A stretch of DNA of 64,000 bases from Geothrix sp. PMB-07 (GCF_030758935.1 NZ_CP132333.1:2790992-2854991); one strand, 5' to 3'; positions 17,719 to 26,412 are shown, counted from the stretch's first letter. Translations and numbers: made by a program. Notes: generated from the sequence alone by a model not told the origin.

Positions 17719-18435
17719 CTAAAGGAAGCGGCGCAACGCTTCCATCCGGGCCTTCAGCAGGCGGTACCGATGCACCGGGCGTCCCATGCCGCCGTAACCG
17801 GGCTCCATCTTCAGGACCTTCAGACCGCAGAGGTACTCCAGGTATTTCCGCACGGAGACACGGCTGATGCCGACAAGCCCCGCCTGCTCCTCAGAGGTGA
17901 ACCAGGGCGAATCCCCGGGCAGGTCGAGGATGGATTGGCAGACCCGCGTGAGCGTGGCCCGATCCAGCCCCTTGGGCAGATCCACCTCGCCTGCGGTGTC
18001 CCGGGGGCGCCGGCTGAGGGCCGCGTCCAGCTCGCTCTGGCTGAGGGCCTGCTCCGTTCGCACCAGGCGCAGGGTCTCGCGGTAGCCCTCCAGGGCCTGC
18101 TGCAACCGCTCGAACTCGAAGGGCTTGATCAGGTAGTCCACCGCGCCGAGCTTGAGGGCCTTGCCGATGGTCCGAGCATCCCGGGCGGCGGTCACGAAGA
18201 TCACGTCCACATCCAGGCCCAGGCTGCGGATGTCGGCCATCAGGTCCAGCCCCGTCTGCCCGGCCATGAAGATGTCCAGCAGCAGCAGCTCCACGGGCTG
18301 CTCCCGGAGAAGCGCCAGTCCCTCTGCCGCGGTGCGAACCGAAGCCACCACCTGGAAGCCGCCCACGCGGTCCACATAAATGCGGTTCAGCTCCGCCACC
18401 ATGGGATCGTCTTCCACCAGCAGCACACGGATCAC
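17719..18435 (-). CDS. Response regulator, CitB/DcuR-type
   Basis: 238 residues from GTG 18435, with GGGAGG seven bases upstream. The receiver domain (about 1-120) has VEDD, a phospho-acceptor Asp in LLLLDIFM, T in VTAA and K in IKPFEF. The C-terminus (about 165-230) is a helix-turn-helix (GISRVSVRKYLEYL), typical of the CitB/DcuR/DpiA group. Its start overlaps the kinase stop by 4 nt. The symporter gene follows after 202 nt, so it is the likely target. Confidence 0.9.
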   Translation of the reverse strand: MIRVLLVEDDPMVAELNRIYVDRVGGFQVVASVRTAAEGLALLREQPVELLLLDIFMAGQTGLDLMADIRSLGLDVDVIFVTAARDARTIGKALKLGAVDYLIKPFEFERLQQALEGYRETLRLVRTEQALSQSELDAALSRRPRDTAGEVDLPKGLDRATLTRVCQSILDLPGDSPWFTSEEQAGLVGISRVSVRKYLEYLCGLKVLKMEPGYGGMGRPVHRYRLLKARMEALRRFL

Positions 18436-20042
18436 GGAAACGCCTCCCCGGGGAACAAACGGATCGAGGCCTCGAAGACCGCGCCTCCGCCTTCGCGGGC
18501 ATGCGCCACCAGGCGACCTCCTCGGGCCTCCACGGTGCGGGCCGCATGCCACAAGCCGAAACCACGGTTATCGCCCTTGGTGGAGAAACCCCGCTCGAAC
18601 AGCCGCTCGGCACTCCCTTCAGGCAGGCCCGGCCCGCTGTCCTCCACCCGCAGGCGGAGCCAGTCCTCTTCCTGCCACAGGCCCAGCACGATCTCCCGCC
18701 GGGGCGCCCCCTGCAGGGCCTCCACGGCGTTCTCCAGCAGGTTCCCCACGATGGTCACGATGTCGTGGGCTTCCGATTCGCCCGGGCAACGGGGCACGGA
18801 GGTGGCGTCATCCAGGGTCAGCAGAATGGCCTGCTCCCGGGCTGCCGCGAAACGCGCCAGGAGGAACCCTGCCACCACCGGATCCTTGACCCGCTGCAGC
18901 ACGTAGCCCACCTCATCATCCAGGCGGCCGGCAATGCCCGCCACGTAGGCTTTCAGCCGCTCCTGTTCGCCGAGCTTCACCAGGCCCAGGATCACGTGCA
19001 GCTTGTTCATGAACTCGTGGGTCTGGGCCCTCAGGGCATCTGCGAAATGGCGCACTCCCGTGAGCTGCTCGGCCAGGCGGCTCACTTCGGTCTTGTCGCG
19101 GAAGGTGGCCACGGCCCCGGCGATGCGCCCATCCACCAGCACCGGCACCCGGTTGCTGAGGATCTTCAGTCCATTGATGTCGCCTTCCTGGTCGTACTGA
19201 GGCTCGCCGGTTTCCACCACCGTGCGCATGCCCTTCACCGGGATCGCCTCCTCGTGCCGGCGGCCGACCAGATCCCCGTGAATGCCCGCCAGCGCGAAAA
19301 GCCGCGTCGCCTCCTCGTTGACCAGGGTGATGGTCATGTCACGGTCCACCGCCACCACGCCTTCCCGCACGGACTGGAGCAGGGCGCTGCGCTGCTGCAG
19401 CAAAGTGGCGATCTCCGCGGGCTCCATGCCCAGCAGGATCTGTTTGATGCGACCGGCCACGATCATCGCCCCCGCGATGCCCGCGCAGAAGCCGATGAAG
19501 ACGCCCAGGGCCACCCGCTTCCGCAGGCTGAGAACGGTGCGGTCCAGTTCCGTCACCAGAAGCCCCACGGCCACCGCGCCGATCTGGCGACCGTTTTCGG
19601 GATCCACTACCGGCGTGAAGGCCCTCAGCGAAAGCCCCAGGGTTCCCCGTGCGGCGGACACGTAGGAGCGCCCCTTGAACACCTCCGCCTCGTCGCCTCC
19701 CGCAAAGCGGGCGCCGACCTGGGCCGGGGTGGGATGGGTGAGCCGGATCCCGTTCATGTCCATGACGGTGATGTAGTCCACCTTTGCATCCAGACGCAGG
19801 CGTTTGGCGTAGGCCTGCAATTTGGCCGCAGGCCACTGGCCGCTGAGCCCCTTGATCACCGCATCGGATTCCGCCGCGGCCCGGGACAGCAGCACCAACC
19901 TTTCAGTGAGGGATTCCCGGGTTTGCCGCTCGATCTTCCAGTTCACCATGAAGCCCGTGGTCACCAGCACCAGGGCCAGCACCGTGGCCACCAGGAGGGT
20001 GATCCTGGCCCGGAGCCGCAAGATGGGCCGCTTCCTCGACAT
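18432..20042 (-). CDS. Sensor histidine kinase, CitA/DcuS-type
   Basis: 536 residues from ATG 20042, with GGAAGG upstream. Order: membrane helix (about 9-32), periplasmic sCache/PASC-type sensor (about 35-165), second membrane helix (about 168-190), cytoplasmic PAS domain (about 205-310), the dimerisation/phosphoacceptor box AQTHEFMNKLHVILGL, and a HATPase domain with NLLENAVEAL, DSGPGLP and GFGLWHA. The THEFMNKLH box is diagnostic of sensors for citrate and C4-dicarboxylates. It overlaps the regulator gene by 4 nt. It probably senses the substrate of the downstream symporter. Confidence 0.92.
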   Translation of the reverse strand: MSRKRPILRLRARITLLVATVLALVLVTTGFMVNWKIERQTRESLTERLVLLSRAAAESDAVIKGLSGQWPAAKLQAYAKRLRLDAKVDYITVMDMNGIRLTHPTPAQVGARFAGGDEAEVFKGRSYVSAARGTLGLSLRAFTPVVDPENGRQIGAVAVGLLVTELDRTVLSLRKRVALGVFIGFCAGIAGAMIVAGRIKQILLGMEPAEIATLLQQRSALLQSVREGVVAVDRDMTITLVNEEATRLFALAGIHGDLVGRRHEEAIPVKGMRTVVETGEPQYDQEGDINGLKILSNRVPVLVDGRIAGAVATFRDKTEVSRLAEQLTGVRHFADALRAQTHEFMNKLHVILGLVKLGEQERLKAYVAGIAGRLDDEVGYVLQRVKDPVVAGFLLARFAAAREQAILLTLDDATSVPRCPGESEAHDIVTIVGNLLENAVEALQGAPRREIVLGLWQEEDWLRLRVEDSGPGLPEGSAERLFERGFSTKGDNRGFGLWHAARTVEARGGRLVAHAREGGGAVFEASIRLFPGEAFP

Positions 20043-20251
20043 GATGGAACGCCTTCCGGAAGTGAATGGGAAATGCCTGCGCAAAGCCTCGGGAAGGCTG
20101 GATCCGCCCATGGAATCCGCGCCATCCCGGTAGGCCTCTCTGCTGGGAACTGTGTGGGGAAAAGAACTGCTGACATTCAACCACACAACCAACGGCTGCG
20201 ATTGATCCGGCTGGGCTCCCCCCCGGCGCCTCCGGGCGGTAGGATCAACCC

Positions 20252-21082
20252 ATGGCCGCATCCTCCCTTCGCATCGCCCTGATCCAACAAGACACCGTCT
20301 GGCAGGACCCGGAGGCGAACCTGGCGCGGGCCCGCGTCTTCGTGCAGGCAGCCGCCAAGGCTGGGGCCCGGGTGGCGGTGTTCCCAGAACTCTTCACGCT
20401 GGGCTTCACCATGGCGCCGGAACCCTTCGCAGAAAGCCTTCCGGGGCAGACCAGCGACGCCCTGTCGGCGCTGTCGCGGGAATTCAACCTCTACCTCATC
20501 GGCACCGCCGTGGAGGCCAACGCGCCCCATCCGCGCAATGCAGCCTTCGTCACCGGCCCCGATGGTACGCTGATCGCGACCTACCGCAAGATCCACCCCT
20601 TCTCCTACGGCGAGGAGAACCGCCACTACAGCGGCGGCACCGAGTGCCCGCTTTTCAAGATCGACGGCATCCCCTGCGGTCTGCAGATCTGCTATGACCT
20701 GCGCTTCCCCGAGCCCTTCCGCAGTCTGGCGGGCCGGGGCGCGGAAGTCGTCTTCATCCCCGCCAATTGGCCCCAGCGGCGCATCTCGGCGTGGTCCACC
20801 CTGCTGGCGGCCCGGGCCATCGAGAACCAGATGGCCGTGTGCGGCGTGAACCGCGTGGGCCGCGATCCCCATCTGGAATACCCCGGCTGTTCTGCCATCC
20901 ACGATGGGTTTGGCGAGATCATCGCGGCTGGCGATGCCAGCGAAGGCCTGGTGGTCGGCGACCTCGACCTCCTGAAACTGCGGGCCTGGCGCGAACGGTT
21001 TCCCGCCCTGCGTGACCGTCGGCCCGAGGTCTACGCGGACCTGGCGCTTCCCGATGGACCAACGAAAACCGGCGGATTTTAG
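20252..21082 (+). CDS. Carbon-nitrogen hydrolase, omega-amidase (YafV/Nit2)-like
   Basis: 276 residues. The nitrilase-fold triad is present: E in VFPELFTLGF (near 47), K in TYRKIHPF (near 112) and C in GLQICYDLRFPE (near 146). The RKIHPFSYGEE and YDLRFPE context matches omega-amidases, which hydrolyse alpha-ketoglutaramate or alpha-ketosuccinamate to the oxo-acid and ammonia, clearing by-products of glutamine transaminases. No signal peptide, so cytoplasmic. Divergent from the kinase. It ends overlapping the stop of the convergent M15-like gene. Confidence 0.85.
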   Translation: MAASSLRIALIQQDTVWQDPEANLARARVFVQAAAKAGARVAVFPELFTLGFTMAPEPFAESLPGQTSDALSALSREFNLYLIGTAVEANAPHPRNAAFVTGPDGTLIATYRKIHPFSYGEENRHYSGGTECPLFKIDGIPCGLQICYDLRFPEPFRSLAGRGAEVVFIPANWPQRRISAWSTLLAARAIENQMAVCGVNRVGRDPHLEYPGCSAIHDGFGEIIAAGDASEGLVVGDLDLLKLRAWRERFPALRDRRPEVYADLALPDGPTKTGGF

Positions 21083-21570
21083 CTCTTGGCCTTCCACACC
21101 CGCAGCAGCGGGTAGTGGCGGGTGCCATCAGGATCATAGGTCTCGCCGCGCAGCTCGCAGCGGGGGGTGTTGTTGTGGGCGGGCACAGCCAAGCCCATGT
21201 GGACGCAGCCGCGCTCGATGATCAGCTGATCCACCGTGGCCATGAAAGTGGGATGGTCGGCCAGCTTGTTGAAAGCCTCCTCCACGCTCATGCCGTGAGG
21301 CAGCATGTCCACGCCCAAGGCCAGCACGTGGGCGGACGTGTCGCTGGATTTCAGCGCGCGGTTGACCTCCAGGGGGCGCCAGCAGCAGGAATTGCTGAGG
21401 CCCACGTTGAGGATGGCCCGGGCCTCCTCCTCCTTGGCGTTCACCTTGCGGATGTTCTCGAGGATGTCCGCCGGTGGATTGGAGAGATCCACGCCCAGCT
21501 TGGCGGCGCTATCCGAATGGAGGTAATCGAACCACACGAAGTGTTCGCTGATGGGATCAGACAGATTCAT
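21079..21570 (-). CDS. M15A-like zinc peptidase, D-Ala-D-Ala carboxypeptidase-like
   Basis: 163 residues. The family pattern is visible: WRPLEVNRAL, then S-x-H-x6-D (H81 and D88 in SAHVLALGVD) and a third ligand H124 in CVHMG. The family acts on peptidoglycan cross-bridges. There is no signal peptide, so export is unclear; a phage-type endolysin-like role or a cytoplasmic role is possible. The gene overlaps the stop of the omega-amidase gene by 4 nt in convergent orientation. Moderate confidence in catalytic activity. Confidence 0.65.
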   Translation of the reverse strand: MNLSDPISEHFVWFDYLHSDSAAKLGVDLSNPPADILENIRKVNAKEEEARAILNVGLSNSCCWRPLEVNRALKSSDTSAHVLALGVDMLPHGMSVEEAFNKLADHPTFMATVDQLIIERGCVHMGLAVPAHNNTPRCELRGETYDPDGTRHYPLLRVWKAKS

Positions 21571-21631
21571 GGGAGATCCTGGGGTTTTGACCCAAGATGC
21601 GCCGAGGCCTCCCCTTGGTCAAGCGCTGGTT

Positions 21632-23239
21632 CTAGGGTGCGCTCCGCTCCAACCGGCTGGGCGCATCCACCAGCGCCACGGTGCGGGGGTCCAGCTCGAT
21701 GAAGGAGGGCGCAGCCTCGGCGGGGAACGTGAACCGGTGCTGTTTCTGGGACAGCTCCACGGTTTCCTTCTGTCCCCCCAGATCCAGCCCCAGCGGGAAC
21801 TGGAAGGCCTCTGACGCCTGCGTCTGCTGCAGGTCCAGGATCACCTGTTTGGCCACCGAGTCGTAGGTCCAGCGGCCTGCCAACTTCGGCACGCCAGGGC
21901 GGGTCAGCCACTGCCGGAAGAAGGCCTCCAGGTTCCGGCCGCTGGCCTCCTCCATGGCATGGCGGAAATCCTGGGTGGTGGCGTTGCCGTGCCGGTGGCG
22001 CAGGAAGTAGATCCGCAGGCCCTTCCAGAAGGCATCGTCCCCCACCTGGCTGCGCAGCATGTGCAGCACCCATCCTGCCTTCTCGTAGACGAAGGGGTTC
22101 AGCACCTTCTCCATGTCGGCCAGGTTGCGGTGGATGATGGGCGTATCCGGCATCCTCACTTCCGCCGCGATGACATCCTTCCGTTCCCGTTTCAGCGAGG
22201 CGACAAAGGCTTCCCGCCCCTGCGCGTGCTCCTGGAAGCAATTGGCGAGGTAGGTGGCGAAGCCTTCGCTCAGCCAGACATCATCCCAGTCGGCCTCGGT
22301 GACGGCGTCGCCGAACCACTGATGGGCCACCTCATGGGCCACCAGGAAGGTGAGAGGCATGCCGCGAAAGGAGGACTCACCATAGGAAATGGCCGTGGCG
22401 GATTCCATGCCGCCGTGGATGCCCGCGGCCTCCACATTGGCCAGCTTGTCGTAGGGAAAGGGGGCAATGCGGGCGCTGTAGAAGCCCACCACCTGCCGCG
22501 CCGGTTCCTCCAGGGCCTGCCAGGCGCTGTCGCGCTCCTGGGGGAACACCCAGCTTTCGAGGGCCAGCGATCCGATGGGCGCCGCGTGGTGGACCGCGAA
22601 GGATCCAAGGCCCAGGGTGTACAGCCAGACCGGCAGGGGCTGGTCCTGCTTCCAGTGGGTGCGCCGCTTGGCGCCAGGCAGATCCGTGGTCTCCACCAGC
22701 AGGCCGTTGGACACCACCTGGTGCTGGGCGGGGGCAGTGACGATCATCTCGGCGGTGGCCTTGTCCGACGGATGATCCACCACGGGCAGCCACTGGTGGG
22801 CCTGGTTCGGCCAGCTCTCGCTGAAGACGCAGCGCTCCCCGTGCTTGTTGGTGAGGAACTTCAGCCCCGCCGCAGGACGGCCGCTGTAGCGGACCTCCAC
22901 GGAGAGCACCTCCCCGGCCTTCCGATCTGGGCCCAGGGGGACATGGAGGCGGTCGCTCTCATGGCGGAAGGTCACGGGCTTGCCCTCCACGGTCACGGCC
23001 GAGACGGTCATGCCCTTACCGTCCTTGGCAGAGGCCAGGTCGAGGATCAGCTCCGACACCCCATCCTGGCGCAGCCCCGCCACGGCGGTGGTCTGCCCCA
23101 GGATGCTGTCGGCATCAGCACTCAGCTCGAGGCGGAACACGTAGTGCTGGAGGTCGATGCCGGGCTGGCGGGGATAGGTATCGGCCCCGAGGGGCGACAG
23201 GGTCAGAAGGCTCGCGAGAACCAGGAATGCCACACGCAT
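21632..23239 (-). CDS. M1-family metallo-aminopeptidase, exported
   Basis: 535 residues. It has a signal peptide (MRVAFLVLASLLTLSPLGA), an N-terminal beta-saddle domain (about 25-210), and a catalytic domain with GGMES in place of the usual GxMEN, the zinc site HEVAHQWFG with the third ligand E in WLSEGFATY, and Y in the VYEKAGWVLHML region. It cuts N-terminal residues from peptides in the periplasm or outside the cell. Shorter than full ERAP-type enzymes because the large C-terminal helical domain is reduced. It fits with the S46 dipeptidyl-peptidases nearby. Confidence 0.88.
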   Translation of the reverse strand: MRVAFLVLASLLTLSPLGADTYPRQPGIDLQHYVFRLELSADADSILGQTTAVAGLRQDGVSELILDLASAKDGKGMTVSAVTVEGKPVTFRHESDRLHVPLGPDRKAGEVLSVEVRYSGRPAAGLKFLTNKHGERCVFSESWPNQAHQWLPVVDHPSDKATAEMIVTAPAQHQVVSNGLLVETTDLPGAKRRTHWKQDQPLPVWLYTLGLGSFAVHHAAPIGSLALESWVFPQERDSAWQALEEPARQVVGFYSARIAPFPYDKLANVEAAGIHGGMESATAISYGESSFRGMPLTFLVAHEVAHQWFGDAVTEADWDDVWLSEGFATYLANCFQEHAQGREAFVASLKRERKDVIAAEVRMPDTPIIHRNLADMEKVLNPFVYEKAGWVLHMLRSQVGDDAFWKGLRIYFLRHRHGNATTQDFRHAMEEASGRNLEAFFRQWLTRPGVPKLAGRWTYDSVAKQVILDLQQTQASEAFQFPLGLDLGGQKETVELSQKQHRFTFPAEAAPSFIELDPRTVALVDAPSRLERSAP

Positions 23240-23281
23240 GGATGCCTCGGGGTTGGCCTCCAGTCTAGCGGCCTTCAGCCC

Positions 23282-24622
23282 TCACTTCGGCGGATTGGCC
23301 GGAGCATCCCGCTTGTACCAGGAGGCCTGCCCATAGACGGGCTTCACCTTCTGCTCCAAAGCTTCCAACTGCGCGGGGCTGGCCGGCAGGAAGGAACGGG
23401 CGATGGCCACGTTCTCCTCCAGTTGGGCGACGGTGTCCACGCCGATGATGACCGTGCTCACGGGATGGCTGAGGGTGTAGCGCATGGCCTCCCGCATGGT
23501 GAGGGTGCCGGGGCGATCATGCTTGGCGGTGCCGCGCTGCTGCTCCGGCGGCGGGGGCTGGACGCCCTCGAGGATGCGGCCCCGGGCGGGGATCTTCATG
23601 CCGATGATGCCCATCTCCTTCTCGACGGCCAGGGGCAGCAGCGTCTTCTTGAAGGGCAGGTGCCAGGTGTCGGCGGCGTGAGGGCTGCTGACAAAACCCC
23701 ACGGAGCCGCGCGAGGGTCGCCGGGCGAGCGAGGCGAGGAACGCGAGTCGAAGCGTAGCAGGTACTACGCGCGACGAGCGTGACGCGGCATCGCGACGCC
23801 CGCCGCCCCTCGCCCGAAGGGATGAAGCCAGGCAGGCGCTCCGCGGCGTCAGGCCCCTTGAACAACGAGTCACGTTGCCCTGCGGGCCCTTCCTTGCGGT
23901 GCATCCTGCCTGGCTTCATCGCGGCGTCGTCGGGTTTTGTCAGCAGCCCTTCGGCCATGAGCACCGTATCGAAGGGGAAGCGGCGGATGGCCTCGGCCAG
24001 AATGTCGGGATCCGTGTGGCCGCTGAGGCCCAGGAAGCGGACCAGCTTTTGATCCCGGGCCTTCTGGAAGGCTTCCAGGGCGCCGCCCTTGGCGCAGACG
24101 CACTCGACGTCATCCATGGTGCTCATGGCATGGAGCTGCCAGAGGTCCACGTGATCCGTCTGCAGCAGCTTCAGGGAAGTCTCCAGCAGCCGCAGGGAAC
24201 CGTCCGCCGTGCGGTCGTGGGTCTTGGTGGCGAAAGGCCTCCTTGCGCCGGCGCTTCATCACCTGGCCGAAGTAATGCTCACTCCAGCGGGCCTCGCCGC
24301 CGTAGCGGGCGGAGGTGTCCAGGTAGTTCACGCCCAGATCCAGGGCCCGTTCGATGAGAGGAATGGCCACCTTTTCGTTGTCGGACTTTTCGATGGCCGC
24401 CTGCCCGCCGAGGCTGAAGAGGCCCACCAGGTGCCCGGTGCGGCCCAGGTTGCGGGTGGGCATGGCGGCGGCGGTGGCGGGGTTGAAGGGGCCCTCGGGC
24501 AGACGCTTGGCCGCTGGTGGATCCTCCGCGGAGGTGGCGCCCAGCCTCGTGGCAATCAGGCCCGCGGCTGTGGCGGCGCCCAACTTGAACAAGTCGCGGC
24601 GAGTGGTTCCGGTATCCGGCAC
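23282..24622 (-). pseudogene. Aldo/keto reductase, disrupted by a frameshift and an inserted element
   Basis: The N-terminal part (from 24622) has a twin-arginine-like leader (TRRDLFKLGAATAAGL) and the AKR fold start, NLGRTGHLVGLFSLGG. The frame shifts near 24229: after KEAF the expected ATKTHDRTADGS continues in another frame. The middle part, with DHVDLWQLHAMSTMDDVE and LSGHTDPDILAEAI, is then broken at 23950 by a 270-bp element. The rest (ADTWHLPFKK ... MGIIGMKIPARGRIL ... STVIIGVDTV) resumes after 23680 in a third frame. Two independent lesions make it very likely non-functional. Confidence 0.85.
23681..23950. mobile_element. 270-bp element with 19-bp terminal inverted repeats (MITE-like)
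   Basis: The left end AGGGCTGCTGACAAAACCC (23681-23699) is exactly complementary to the right end (23932-23950). Inside is a second perfect 16-bp inverted pair, GATGAAGCCAGGCAGG (23821-23836) and its complement (23905-23920), plus a 6-bp stem GCGTAG/CTACGC. It contains no transposase gene and sits inside a reductase reading frame, so it was inserted. No target duplication can be seen with certainty. Confidence 0.8.
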
Positions 24623-24661
24623 GGCCCCCTCCTGGATCGGAAAGGCCTAGTATCGCGCCAT

Positions 24662-25363
24662 ATGGTCCTCATAGGTCAGGAATGGGTAGGATCATCTCAG
24701 CGTGTGAGCTCGGAGTCTGACTTGACCTTTTTCCTGAACACCATGTTGTTTGCGTTCCTGGCGCTGTTTCCCATCCTGAACCCGCCGGCCATGGCGCCGG
24801 TCTTCCTGCAGCTCACGGGCGGTGTAAAGGAATCCCAGCGCAATCACCTGGCAGCCCTCATCGGCTTCTACACCTGGGTATTCCTCACCACCCTCCTGGT
24901 GGTGGGTGGCTGGATGCTCAAGCTCTTGGGCATCTCCATTCCCGTCATCGCCATCGCCGGGGGACTGCTGCTCTTCCACAGCGCCTGGCACATGCTGAAC
25001 CGCGATCCCAAACTGAGCGAATCCGACAAGGCCGAGTTGCAGACCTACCTGCTGGACCAGGCCTTCTTCCCCCTCACCATGCCCGTGACGGCGGGCCCCG
25101 GCGCCATGGCCGTCACCCTCAGCCTGGTGCCCCGCGGTCCCATCTGGCATCCCCAGACGCTCATGAGTTTCCTGGGCACCACCTGCGGCATCGGCCTGGC
25201 CGCGCTCACCGTGTTCCTCTTCTACCGCTACGGCACCAAGGTGATCCGCAAACTCGGAGCCACCGGCGAAGCCACCATCACCCAGATCTCGGCGTTCGTG
25301 CTGCTGGCCATCGGCGTGCAGATCGTCTGGGGAGGCTTGCGGGAACTGATCCGCGGAATTTAA
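24662..25363 (+). CDS. MarC-family inner-membrane protein
   Basis: 233 residues if started at ATG 24662; GTG 24704, with TAGGA about 12 bases upstream, is an alternative that begins nearer the first helix. Six membrane segments are visible. The family core FLALFPILNPPAMAPVFLQLT and the conserved PLTMPVTAGPGAMAVTLSL are both present. The function of MarC proteins is not known despite the name. It is transcribed away from the broken reductase and followed directly by an IS element. Confidence 0.85.
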   Translation: MVLIGQEWVGSSQRVSSESDLTFFLNTMLFAFLALFPILNPPAMAPVFLQLTGGVKESQRNHLAALIGFYTWVFLTTLLVVGGWMLKLLGISIPVIAIAGGLLLFHSAWHMLNRDPKLSESDKAELQTYLLDQAFFPLTMPVTAGPGAMAVTLSLVPRGPIWHPQTLMSFLGTTCGIGLAALTVFLFYRYGTKVIRKLGATGEATITQISAFVLLAIGVQIVWGGLRELIRGI

Positions 25364-25481
25364 TACCAGCTCGCCGTCAGCGCTAGGGCCTGTTTTCAAA
25401 GTCAAGAAAGGCAAATGGACGTAAGGGGTTGTACAAATTGCCTAACTGCGGTACCTCATGGGTATGACGTTGAGGTAGAGC

Positions 25482-25868
25482 GTGGCGAGAACTTTTCTGA
25501 CTGAACGAATGTGGGCCAGGCTAGAGCCTCTGCTGCCGAGCGAGCAGGGTGGAATGGGGCGCCCTCGCCTGGACAATCGCCCCATCGTTGAAGCGATCCT
25601 CTGGAAGCACAGAACGGGAGCGCCCTGGAGAGATTTGCCTGAATCCTTCGGACCTTGGAACACGGTCTTCACGCGCTTCAATCGGTGGAATCGGAGCGGA
25701 GTCTGGCAGCGGGTCCTCGAAGCCCTTCGAGGTGAAGCGGATTGCGAATGGGTCATGGTCGACGGAACCGTTATCCGCGCCCATCAGCATGCGGCTGGTG
25801 CAAAAGGGGGACCTACATCCAAGGGCTTGGCCGCTCGCGCGGCGGTTTCTCGACCAAAGTCCACCTGA
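25482..25868 (+). CDS. IS5-family transposase, first frame (ORF A)
   Basis: 128 residues. It carries the N-terminal DNA-binding region (MARTFLTERMWARLEPLLP, RNRPIVEAILWKHRTGAPWRDLP-like) and the first catalytic aspartate in VMVDGTVIRAH. The family sequence is followed as far as AAGAKGG, after which this frame becomes unrelated. The full transposase is expected by a -1 frameshift on AAAAGGGGG (25802-25810), which joins AAGAKGG to TYIQGLGRSRGGFSTK of the second frame. Confidence 0.85.
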   Translation: MARTFLTERMWARLEPLLPSEQGGMGRPRLDNRPIVEAILWKHRTGAPWRDLPESFGPWNTVFTRFNRWNRSGVWQRVLEALRGEADCEWVMVDGTVIRAHQHAAGAKGGPTSKGLAARAAVSRPKST

Positions 25869-26236
25869 TCGGGGATGCCCACGGCAACCCCGTCGATTTC
25901 GTGCTGACACCAGGCCAGTCGCACGAGAGCAAGCAACTCGGAAGCCTATTAATGGGCCGGGAGGCCGGGGCTGTTCTCGGTGATCGTGCCTACGACGGAA
26001 AGTCCTGCCGGGATCAGATCGCGTCTATTGGAGCAGAGGCAGTTGTTCCACCTCATCCATGCAGGAAGGATCCAGCCGCCTTCGATAAGCATTTCTACAA
26101 GGCCCGCCACGCCGTCGAGAACCTGTTCGCGAAGCTCAAACAATACCGAAGCCTCGCTACCCGTTACGACAAAACCATGCGCAACTACAGCGCCATGGTC
26201 GCCATTGCCTGTGTCCTTACCTGGCTCCGACTTTGA
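25742..26236 (+). CDS. IS5-family transposase, second frame (ORF B)
   Basis: Real homology begins near 25806 with GLGRSRGGFSTKVHLIGD. The second catalytic aspartate is in VLGDRAYDG and the glutamate is in RHAVENLFAKLKQYR, completing the DDE triad. It is read by -1 frameshifting from ORF A, so the listed upstream start is not meant as a separate protein start. All catalytic residues are intact, so the element may still be active. Confidence 0.85.
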   Translation: MRMGHGRRNRYPRPSACGWCKRGTYIQGLGRSRGGFSTKVHLIGDAHGNPVDFVLTPGQSHESKQLGSLLMGREAGAVLGDRAYDGKSCRDQIASIGAEAVVPPHPCRKDPAAFDKHFYKARHAVENLFAKLKQYRSLATRYDKTMRNYSAMVAIACVLTWLRL

Positions 26237-26249
26237 AAACACATCCTAG

Positions 26250-26381
26250 AGATCCACCACGGAGCCACAGAGCCCACAGAGACGGCACGGAGGCCTCTTT
26301 GTTCCTCCCCATAGGCAGGCCAAAGGCCACTTCCGGCCAGGCCGGAAGCCTTCGCAGGCGCAGTGCCTCCGCGATGGATCC
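26250..26381. repeat. Inverted repeat, CACGGAG word (copy D), with central palindrome
   Basis: Left arm ATCCACCACGGAGCCAC followed by further CACAGAG and CACGGAG words; right arm complement ATCCATCGCGGAGGCAC (about 26365-26381). The arms are degenerate (about 16 of 19). In the middle is a perfect palindrome CTTCCGGCCAGGCCGGAAG (26330-26348). The IS5-type element ends four bases before the left arm. Confidence 0.65.
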
Positions 26382-26412
26382 TTGACGGTTGCTGGCGGAA
26401 CAGTACGAGGCG

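Larger units (their letters stand above)
25386..26246 (+). mobile_element. Complete IS5-family (IS427-group) insertion sequence
   Basis: 861 bp. Its ends share TGTTTTCAAAGTC and an outer GG (left GGGCC-TGTTTTCAAAGTC, right complement GGATG-TGTTTTCAAAGTC). A TA dinucleotide flanks both ends (25384-25385 and 26247-26248), matching the short TA-type target duplication of this group. It encodes the transposase in two overlapping frames. It lies between marC and a palindromic repeat. Confidence 0.88.

Noticed and set aside
20043-20261. N-terminal extension of the sensor kinase upstream of 20042
   Set aside because: The extension overlaps the divergent omega-amidase start and lacks a membrane helix; ATG 20042 has a ribosome site and directly precedes the first helix.
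23596-23950. Arg-rich peptide reading through the 270-bp insert as a novel protein domain
   Set aside because: The stretch is bounded by exact terminal inverted repeats and breaks the aldo/keto reductase alignment, so it is an insertion that happens to lack stops.
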